Shown: positions 57,936 through 64,000 of the stretch, one piece after another
How positions within the stretch are numbered: position 1 is the first letter of the stretch
How the letters are laid out: each line of letters begins with the position of its first letter
NCBI GenBank assembly: GCA_041394945.1
Contig: JAWKHH010000004.1
Span: forward strand, 1,364,001 to 1,428,000
Direction: 5' to 3'
Source: Bryobacteraceae bacterium
GTDB lineage: Bacteria > Acidobacteriota > Terriglobia > Bryobacterales > Bryobacteraceae
Length of the DNA stretch: 64,000 nucleotides
Notes under the pieces: generated by a model
The model's input: only the letters and a program-made list of their open reading frames with translations
The model's database searches: none
Told to the model about the DNA's origin: nothing
Made by a program: the position numbers and the translations under genes

Positions 57936-59987
57936 ATGCGCCGAGTGCTCGCCTCCGTCTCCCTGCTCGTGTGCGCGGCCTCAGCGCAAGGCCAGAAACT
58001 CCCTTTCGACGCCCAGGCGCTTCTCAAGTTGGCCCGGCTTTCCGAGCATCAGGTTTCGCCGGACGGCGCACAGGTGGCCTTCACGGTGCAGCGCGTCGAT
58101 ATCGACGCGAACACGAAACCAAAGCAGATCTACACGGTGGCGCTCGAGAACGGACGCCCGCGGCAGATCACGCGCGAGGGAACGGTCAACATGCGGCCCC
58201 GCTGGTCGCCGGATTCCAAGCGGATCGCTTTTATTTCGAATCGCGGGGGCACGCAGCAGATTTGGATGATGAACGCCGACGGTTCCGAGCCGCGCGCGGT
58301 TACCGATCTGGCTACCGAAGCCGACGGCGTGGTGTGGTCCACCGACGGGCGCTGGCTCCTGTTCACCAGCGAAGTATATCCGGATTGCCCGGACGCCGAT
58401 TGCAACAGGCGCCGGCTCGAGCAGGAGAAACAATCGAAGGTGAAGGCGCGCATCTACACGTCCCTGCTCTACCGCCATTGGGATAGTTGGCAGACGGCGC
58501 GGCGCAAGCACCTGATGGTGACGCCGGCCGAGGGCGGCGACATCCGCGACCTGACGCCCGGCAGCCGCGACGTTCCTCCGTTCTCGCTGGGCGGCCAGGA
58601 CGACTATGCGATCGCCGCCGATGGCAATGAGGTCTGTTTCGTGATGAACGCAGACCCGAACGCGGCGACATCGACCAATTCCGACCTCTGGGTGGCGCCG
58701 TTGAACGAAGCGGGCGAACCGCGGCAGATCACTCTTAACACGGGCGCCGACAACGCGCCGGTCTACTCACCCGACGGCCGCTATCTGGCGTACCGGTCGC
58801 AACTGCGCTCCGGTTTCGAAAGCGATCGCTGGCAGTTGATGCTCACCGATCGCGCCACCGGCCGGCAGACCTCGCTCACGGAGAACGTGGACCGTTCCGT
58901 CAGCACGATCTCTTTCTCACCGGACTCGCGACGCATCTTTTTCACCATGGAAGATCGGGGGCGCACGGCAATCTATATGGTTCCGGTAACCGGCGGCGCC
59001 AGCCGCCCCGTGGTGAGCGGCAGCAGCACGCTCGACGATCCGCAATTTACCCCCGACGGCAAGACAATGATCTACAGCGAGCACAGCGGCTCGAAGCCAG
59101 TGGAACTCTACAAGGCGAGTTCGGCCGGGGGAGCGCCGGAGCCGCTGACGAAAATCAACAGCGACATCCTCTCCCTCTACGATCTGACGCCGTTCGAGGA
59201 GTTCTGGGTGGAGGGCGCCGAGCGCGCGCAGGTCCACAGCTTTCTCCTGAAGCCTCCGGGGTTCACGGCCGCACAGCGCTACCCGGTGTTGTTTCTGATT
59301 CACGGCGGTCCGCAAGGATCGTGGGGCGAATCGTGGACCTACCGATGGAACGCCCAGGTGTTCGCGGCGGCGGGCTTCGTGGTGGTGATGCCGAATCCGC
59401 GCGGGTCCACCGGCTACGGACAGAAGTTCACCGACGAGATCTCGGGAGACTGGGGCGGCAAGGTTTACGACGACCTGATGGCCGTGGTGGACCACGTTTC
59501 CTCGAAGCTGGCGTACGTGGATTCGGAACGAATGGCTGCAGCGGGCGGTTCCTATGGCGGATATATGGTGGACTGGATGCTGGGCCACACGCAGCGATTC
59601 CGCGCATTCGTATCACACGCCGGCGTTTATGACCTGCGCAGCATGGGCGGCGAGACCGAGGAGCTGTGGTTCACCAAATGGGAGTTCGGGGGGATGCCAT
59701 GGGAAAGCCCGGAGACCTACGAGCGCTGGTCGCCGAGCAACTTCGTGCGCGAGTTCAAGACGCCGACCCTGGTGATCCACGGTGAACAGGATTTCCGTGT
59801 GCCCTACGGCCAGGGCCTGCAGTTGTTCACCGGCCTGCAATCGCAGGGCGTTCCGTCAAAGCTGCTCATCTATCCGGATGAGGGGCACTGGATCAACAAG
59901 CCACAGAACTCGGTCCTTTGGTATCAGACGTTTCTCGATTGGGTGACCGAGTGGACCCGGCGACCGCCCGCGCCCACGGGCAACTGA
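57936..59987 (+). CDS. S9 family prolyl oligopeptidase/dipeptidyl peptidase, secreted
   Basis: 683 residues. Signal peptide (RRVLASVSLLVCAASAQG). A WD40-like beta-propeller (about 40-400, repeats such as PRWSPDSKRIAFISN and PVYSPDGRYLAYRS) is followed by the alpha/beta hydrolase domain with Ser in AAAGGSYGGYMVDWM, Asp in VIHGEQDFRVPYGQG and His in YPDEGHWI. It cleaves peptides in the periplasm, probably after Pro or Ala. TACAAT at 57921-57926, nine bases before the ATG, may be a -10 giving an almost leaderless transcript. Confidence 0.95.
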   Translation: MRRVLASVSLLVCAASAQGQKLPFDAQALLKLARLSEHQVSPDGAQVAFTVQRVDIDANTKPKQIYTVALENGRPRQITREGTVNMRPRWSPDSKRIAFISNRGGTQQIWMMNADGSEPRAVTDLATEADGVVWSTDGRWLLFTSEVYPDCPDADCNRRRLEQEKQSKVKARIYTSLLYRHWDSWQTARRKHLMVTPAEGGDIRDLTPGSRDVPPFSLGGQDDYAIAADGNEVCFVMNADPNAATSTNSDLWVAPLNEAGEPRQITLNTGADNAPVYSPDGRYLAYRSQLRSGFESDRWQLMLTDRATGRQTSLTENVDRSVSTISFSPDSRRIFFTMEDRGRTAIYMVPVTGGASRPVVSGSSTLDDPQFTPDGKTMIYSEHSGSKPVELYKASSAGGAPEPLTKINSDILSLYDLTPFEEFWVEGAERAQVHSFLLKPPGFTAAQRYPVLFLIHGGPQGSWGESWTYRWNAQVFAAAGFVVVMPNPRGSTGYGQKFTDEISGDWGGKVYDDLMAVVDHVSSKLAYVDSERMAAAGGSYGGYMVDWMLGHTQRFRAFVSHAGVYDLRSMGGETEELWFTKWEFGGMPWESPETYERWSPSNFVREFKTPTLVIHGEQDFRVPYGQGLQLFTGLQSQGVPSKLLIYPDEGHWINKPQNSVLWYQTFLDWVTEWTRRPPAPTGN

Positions 59988-59999
59988 GCTACCGCCACA

Positions 60000-61019
60000 A
60001 TGCGACGATTTCTCCTTTTCATACCCTGCATGCTGCAAGCCGCAAACTACACCGCTGAACGCACCACCGTCGACGGCGTGGAAGTCATCCACCTCGCCGA
60101 CGCCGCCGCGAAGACCGAAGTCTGGATCGCGCCCTCCTTCGGCAACAACGCCTACTCGATGAAGGTGAACGGAAAGGACGTGTTCTGGCGTCCCACCGAG
60201 GGGCTCGGCGAATGGATGGCAAAGCCCGCGCAGGGCGGCAATCCGTTTCTGCATCCGTGGTGCAACCGCATCGACGGCGATGCGTATTGGGCCAACGGCA
60301 AGAAGTATCTCTTGAACGCCGACCTCAAGAACTTCCGCAAGGACGGAAACGGCAAGCCGATACACGGCCTCGTGGCGTTCGCTGACGAATGGCGGGTTTC
60401 GGCGCTCGAGGCGGATGACGACGGCGCGGTGACGTCAAGCCGGCTCGAGTTTCGCCGGCCGGACTGGCTGGCGCAGTTCCCGTGGGCGCACAATGTGGTG
60501 ATGACGCATCGGCTGCGGGGCGGCGTTCTCGAAGTGGAAACCAAACTCGAGAACCTCTCCACAGAGCCGATGCCGGTCTCGCTTGGCTATCACGCCTACT
60601 ACCGCGTGCATGACGCGCCGCGCGACCAGTGGCGCGTGCACATCGGCGCCAAGGACCACGTGACGCTTTCGGGCGTACTGATCCCGACCGGCGAGACCAC
60701 GCCGGTTACGTTCGCCGATCCGATGTCGCTCGACGGCACTCAGTTCGACGACGTCTTCTCCAATCTGGTCCGCGACGCCGACGGACGCGCGCGCTTCTCC
60801 GTGACCGGCAACCGCGAGAAAGTGACCGTGGAGTTCGGGCCGGCTTACCCGGTAGGCGTCGTCTACGCGCCGCAGGGCCGCGGCTTCATTTGCTTCGAGC
60901 CGATGGCCGGCGTCACCAACGTTTTTAATCTTGCCCACGAAGGTAAGTTCCCCTTGCAGAGCGTACCGGCGGGCGGCGAATGGAAAGAAAGCTTCTGGAT
61001 ACGGCCCGCCGGATTCTGA
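60000..61019 (+). CDS. Aldose 1-epimerase family protein, exported
   Basis: 339 residues, galactose-mutarotase-like beta sandwich. Short N-terminal signal-like stretch (MRRFLLFIPCMLQAA). Markers: the first Arg/Asn block NPFLHPWCNRIDG, HGLVAFADEW with the catalytic His, LGYHAYYRVHD, and FICFEPMAGVTN with the catalytic Glu. The family interconverts sugar anomers; a periplasmic copy would act on imported or degraded sugars. Its last 40 bases overlap the start of the TonB-dependent receptor gene, suggesting coupled expression. Confidence 0.88.
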   Translation: MRRFLLFIPCMLQAANYTAERTTVDGVEVIHLADAAAKTEVWIAPSFGNNAYSMKVNGKDVFWRPTEGLGEWMAKPAQGGNPFLHPWCNRIDGDAYWANGKKYLLNADLKNFRKDGNGKPIHGLVAFADEWRVSALEADDDGAVTSSRLEFRRPDWLAQFPWAHNVVMTHRLRGGVLEVETKLENLSTEPMPVSLGYHAYYRVHDAPRDQWRVHIGAKDHVTLSGVLIPTGETTPVTFADPMSLDGTQFDDVFSNLVRDADGRARFSVTGNREKVTVEFGPAYPVGVVYAPQGRGFICFEPMAGVTNVFNLAHEGKFPLQSVPAGGEWKESFWIRPAGF

Positions 61020-63589
61020 TCGCGGCGGCGTTCGCTCCGCTATTGGCCGCGCAGGTGGCTCGCATCCCGTCGACGGCGCCGGCGCGTTCGGGCGCGCCCA
61101 CGCCCGACGCCCAGACGGCCCAACAGGAGGCCGCCAAGCGCATTGAGCTGAACGTTCTCGGGCGCACCGACACGGCATCGGGCGAGAGCCGGCGCAACGA
61201 GAACATCCAATTCAATCTCGTCGACAACAACGCGCTGAAAGAGCTGAATCTGCGGCTGGGAACATCGGCGACGATCATTGAGGAGTTCCGGCCCGAGCGC
61301 AACTACTTCGGCGCCGAGTTCGGCAATCCCCCCTCGGCGGTCATCCACGCGCAGCCGCTGAAGCCGGGACGGTTTCACGGGCGGATGCACTGGTCGCACT
61401 TGAACAGCGCCACCAGCGCTCGGTCGTTCTTCCAAGTGGGGAGCGTAAAGCCGGCCCGGGAGAACGACTATGGACTCTCTCTCGGCGGACCTCTTTCGCG
61501 CCGGTGGCTGTTCCAGGCCGACGCGAGCCAGCAGAAACTACGTGGCAACGTGAACGGCAACGTGCTGGCGCCCACGGCCAATGAGCGGACTCCGCTCGCC
61601 ACCGATGCAACCGTACGTGCGCTGATCACGCGCTTCCTGGCGGCCTACCCGCTCGAGCAGCCGAACCGCACCGACATCAACGCTCGCGCTCTAAACACGA
61701 ATGCGCCGCAGGTGATCGACAACAACAACGCGGCGCTCTCGCTGACGCGTATGGCCAACCGGGACCGCGTGGTGCTTAGCTACTCGTTCTTCTCGCAAAG
61801 CGTGGACGCGTTCCAGCTCGTGGCCGGACAGAATCCGGATACGGATACGAAGAACCACCGGGCGCGCATCACGTGGAATCGCAACTGGAGCGCCCGCACG
61901 ACGAGCGATTTCACCATCGGCTTCGACCGCATCGGGTCCCTGTTGCTGCCGGAGCCGAACGCGGTCGGCACTACCGTCTCCATCGCGGGCCTCACCACGC
62001 TTGGTCCACTCGGCGCCATACCCATCGACCGGGCGCAGAATCTATTCCGCTACGGCGGGCAGGTGCGGCACGTGTCCGGTAACCACAACGCGGTGGCGGG
62101 CTTCGGCTTGTTGCGGCGGCAGTTCAACGGCATCGAGACAGATGTGAATCGTGGGTTCCTTTCCTTCGCCAACGATTTCGGACGCGACGCGATCACCAAC
62201 CTGCGGCTCGGCCTCCCGAACCAGTACATTGTTTCCCTTGGCGACGTCCACCGCGGCTTCCGCAACTGGGACATGCAATACTACGCCGGCGATTCGTGGC
62301 GGGCGAGCGGGAACCTCCAAGTGCAATTGGGCGTGCGGTACACGCCGGTGACGCGGCCGAGCGAGGTGAACAATCTGAACGCCATCGCCTATGATTGCGA
62401 CTGCAACAACGTGGCGCCGCAATTCGGGCTGGCATGGAAGCCGGGCCGCAACCTCGGTGTGGTTCGCGCCGCATACGGGTTGCACTACGGTGAAATCTTT
62501 CCGGTGACTTTTCAGCAGGTCCGGTTCACGCCGCCACGAAACAGGAAGGTGGTAGTGACCGCGCCGGATATCCTGAATCCACTCGAATCCACAACGCCGG
62601 CCGGCGACCGGCCGCGCTCGCTCGCCAATCTCTACCTGCTTGATCCCGAGCTTTCGACGCCCTATTCGCACCAGTACAACTTCAGTTGGGAGCCGAACAC
62701 ACCCGGCGCCTGGCGGATCCAATTCGGATACGTCGGGAGCCGCTCGCATCGCCTCCTGTTGATGTGGTACCTGAACCGTGCGCATCCGGTGGAAGGCATT
62801 CCCCAGATCACGGCAACGATCAATGACAGGCGGCCGGATCCGAACTACGCCGAGAAGCGGCTGGTGGTCAACGGCTCCCGCGGATACTTCGACGCAGCGC
62901 GCGTGACGCTGATCGTGCCACGCTGGAAGAGCCTTTCCATCGACGCGTCGTATTGGTACTCGAAGGCGATGGACTTGGGGTCGAGCTACACCAACACTGC
63001 CTACGAGGCCGATTCGCGCGTATCGCGCAGCCAGAGTGAATTCGAGCAGCAGCGCGATATGAAGGCGCTCTCCAGCTTCGATCAGCCGCACGCGTTTCTT
63101 GTGCGCGCGTCCTACCAGTTGTGGGCCTGGACGTTTTCCAGCGTGACCTTACTGAAGTCGGGTACGCCGTTCACCGTCCTCGGCGCCGACGGGCCGGGAT
63201 ACGGCAACGTAGACGGCAATGGCGGGGACCGGCCCAACCTGGTCGACGTGGGTGTGCTGGGCCGTACGATTGGAAACCCGGATACGTCGCAGCAGTTACT
63301 GCCGCGGTCCGCGTTTTCATTCCCCCAGCCTTCCGACGAGTTTGGCGGCAATCTCGGGCGAAGCACGTTCCGCAAGGGCGGGATCTACAACGTGAACGCG
63401 TCGGTGGGGCGCGAGTTCACGGTGGCCGGGGACCGGAAGCTTGGCCTGCGTGTGGAGGCGGTGAATCTTCTGAACACGCCGCAGTTTGCCGAACCGGGGG
63501 TGGAGCTGACGAACCCGAACTTCGGAGCGATCACGAACACGCTCAACGACGGGCGAACGTTCCGGGCTTCGATGCGGTTCAGCTGGTAG
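60980..63589 (+). CDS. TonB-dependent receptor, Oar-like
   Basis: 869 residues with a signal peptide (RRILIAAAFAPLLAAQ). Acidobacterial Oar-like receptors normally start with a carboxypeptidase-regulatory/Cna-B domain and a plug; both seem reduced here, with only FNLVDNNALKELNLRLGTSA and a short plug-like part before the barrel. The rest alternates barrel strands (NWDMQYYAGDSWRASGNLQV, GVRYTPVTRPSE, LFQADASQQKL) and ends in the outer-membrane signal F-S-W. It should import large substrates, possibly oligosaccharides, given the overlapping epimerase gene. Substrate inferred only from context. Confidence 0.86.
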   Translation: MERKLLDTARRILIAAAFAPLLAAQVARIPSTAPARSGAPTPDAQTAQQEAAKRIELNVLGRTDTASGESRRNENIQFNLVDNNALKELNLRLGTSATIIEEFRPERNYFGAEFGNPPSAVIHAQPLKPGRFHGRMHWSHLNSATSARSFFQVGSVKPARENDYGLSLGGPLSRRWLFQADASQQKLRGNVNGNVLAPTANERTPLATDATVRALITRFLAAYPLEQPNRTDINARALNTNAPQVIDNNNAALSLTRMANRDRVVLSYSFFSQSVDAFQLVAGQNPDTDTKNHRARITWNRNWSARTTSDFTIGFDRIGSLLLPEPNAVGTTVSIAGLTTLGPLGAIPIDRAQNLFRYGGQVRHVSGNHNAVAGFGLLRRQFNGIETDVNRGFLSFANDFGRDAITNLRLGLPNQYIVSLGDVHRGFRNWDMQYYAGDSWRASGNLQVQLGVRYTPVTRPSEVNNLNAIAYDCDCNNVAPQFGLAWKPGRNLGVVRAAYGLHYGEIFPVTFQQVRFTPPRNRKVVVTAPDILNPLESTTPAGDRPRSLANLYLLDPELSTPYSHQYNFSWEPNTPGAWRIQFGYVGSRSHRLLLMWYLNRAHPVEGIPQITATINDRRPDPNYAEKRLVVNGSRGYFDAARVTLIVPRWKSLSIDASYWYSKAMDLGSSYTNTAYEADSRVSRSQSEFEQQRDMKALSSFDQPHAFLVRASYQLWAWTFSSVTLLKSGTPFTVLGADGPGYGNVDGNGGDRPNLVDVGVLGRTIGNPDTSQQLLPRSAFSFPQPSDEFGGNLGRSTFRKGGIYNVNASVGREFTVAGDRKLGLRVEAVNLLNTPQFAEPGVELTNPNFGAITNTLNDGRTFRASMRFSW

Positions 63590-63599
63590 GCCGCCAGCG

Positions 63600-64000
63600 C
63601 TATGTCCGGTAGCTGGCGTTGATGCGGATGTAGCCTTCGGTAAAGTCGCAGGTCCAGAAGCGGGACTGGCCGGCGCCTTTGCCCCGGATCACGAAATCGA
63701 TCTGGCAATCCTTGGCGGCGAGCTTGCGCTTCACGTCGCGCTCACTGAAAGGTGCGGCCAGGCCGCCTTCACACACCAGCGTGCCCTGCAGATAAATGTC
63801 GGTCTTGGCGGCATCGAAAACGACGCCGGAGTTGCCGGCCGCGGAGAGAATGCGGCCCCAGTTGGGGTCTGAGCCGGCGATGGCGGTCTTCACCAGCGGC
63901 GAATTGGCGATCGCGCGCGCCAACTGCGTGGCGGCCGCGTCGTCCTTGGCCCCGGTGACGTTGATCGTCACGAGCTTCCCCGCGCCCTCCCCGTCGCGGG
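63600..64000 (-). CDS. argJ: Glutamate N-acetyltransferase/amino-acid acetyltransferase, 3' part
   Basis: The frame is open from the window's right edge (about 133 residues seen); the start and catalytic cleavage site lie beyond base 64000. The visible C-terminal (beta-chain) part has RDGEGAGKLVTINV, SPLVKTAIAGSDPNWGRIL and the ending FVIRGKGAGQSRFWTCDFTE followed by GYIRINASYRT, all typical of ArgJ. The enzyme transfers acetyl from N-acetylornithine to glutamate in arginine synthesis. It converges with the receptor gene, ten bases apart. Confidence 0.95.
   Translation of the reverse strand, partial: RDGEGAGKLVTINVTGAKDDAAATQLARAIANSPLVKTAIAGSDPNWGRILSAAGNSGVVFDAAKTDIYLQGTLVCEGGLAAPFSERDVKRKLAAKDCQIDFVIRGKGAGQSRFWTCDFTEGYIRINASYRT

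Noticed and set aside
1..64000. tRNA, rRNA, CRISPR arrays, insertion sequences and prophage genes
   Set aside because: No cloverleaf-like sequence, spaced repeats, transposase, integrase or phage structural gene was recognised. Small RNAs cannot be excluded by eye.

Overview
The window is GC-rich, densely packed DNA of a Gram-negative bacterium. Lipoproteins, outer-membrane barrels, a TolC/RND pump and an Oar-like TonB-dependent receptor imply two membranes. Many TPR-tailed Ser/Thr kinases, LutABC, an S9 peptidase and an Oar-like receptor together suggest Acidobacteriota, perhaps Bryobacterales/Solibacter-like. That placement is an inference; there is no rRNA in the window. I saw no tRNA, rRNA, CRISPR array, insertion sequence or phage gene.

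Bases 1-22195 hold the most unusual content. Two tandem TPR Ser/Thr kinases (the first cut by the window edge) converge on an unknown 566-residue protein. That gene diverges from a tight 15.6-kb string on the plus strand: secreted TPR protein, kinase/pseudokinase/FGE-like protein, FliA-like sigma factor, then the type III secretion genes sctI, sctJ, a small unknown gene, sctL, sctN, sctO, sctP, sctQ, a fliO-like gene, sctR, sctS and sctT, and finally another transmembrane Ser/Thr kinase. SctQ carries an N-terminal FHA-like domain. SctC, SctD, SctF, SctU, SctV and SctW are absent from the window. The string therefore combines injectisome parts (SctI, lipoprotein SctJ) with flagellum-like parts (FliO, a sigma-28-type factor) and a phospho-signalling set. 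Sites resembling sigma-28 promoters lie upstream of three of its genes, so the sigma factor may drive its own cluster.

Bases 22196-31124 hold a minus-strand sugar-acid-type catabolic operon (SDR, lone sugar-binding lipoprotein, Ldh-family dehydrogenase, class II aldolase, phosphoribosyltransferase), three plus-strand envelope proteins of unknown role, and a pterin operon with folE and two 6-pyruvoyl-tetrahydropterin synthase paralogues, one lacking the catalytic cysteine. Bases 31217-44993 hold a TlpA-like thioredoxin and glcD, a strong bidirectional hairpin, a VIT/VWA protein, an unknown 474-residue protein, NDH-2, a site-2 protease, smc and a secreted Vps62-like protein.

Bases 45116-51763 are a TetR-controlled RND efflux operon with a readable promoter and an overlapping palindromic operator. 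Then come pgsA, hflX and hfq, a lutABC operon that continues into an outer-membrane barrel and a small protein, an S9 peptidase, an aldose epimerase overlapping a TonB-dependent receptor, and the 3' end of argJ. No stretch longer than 300 bases lacks a gene.
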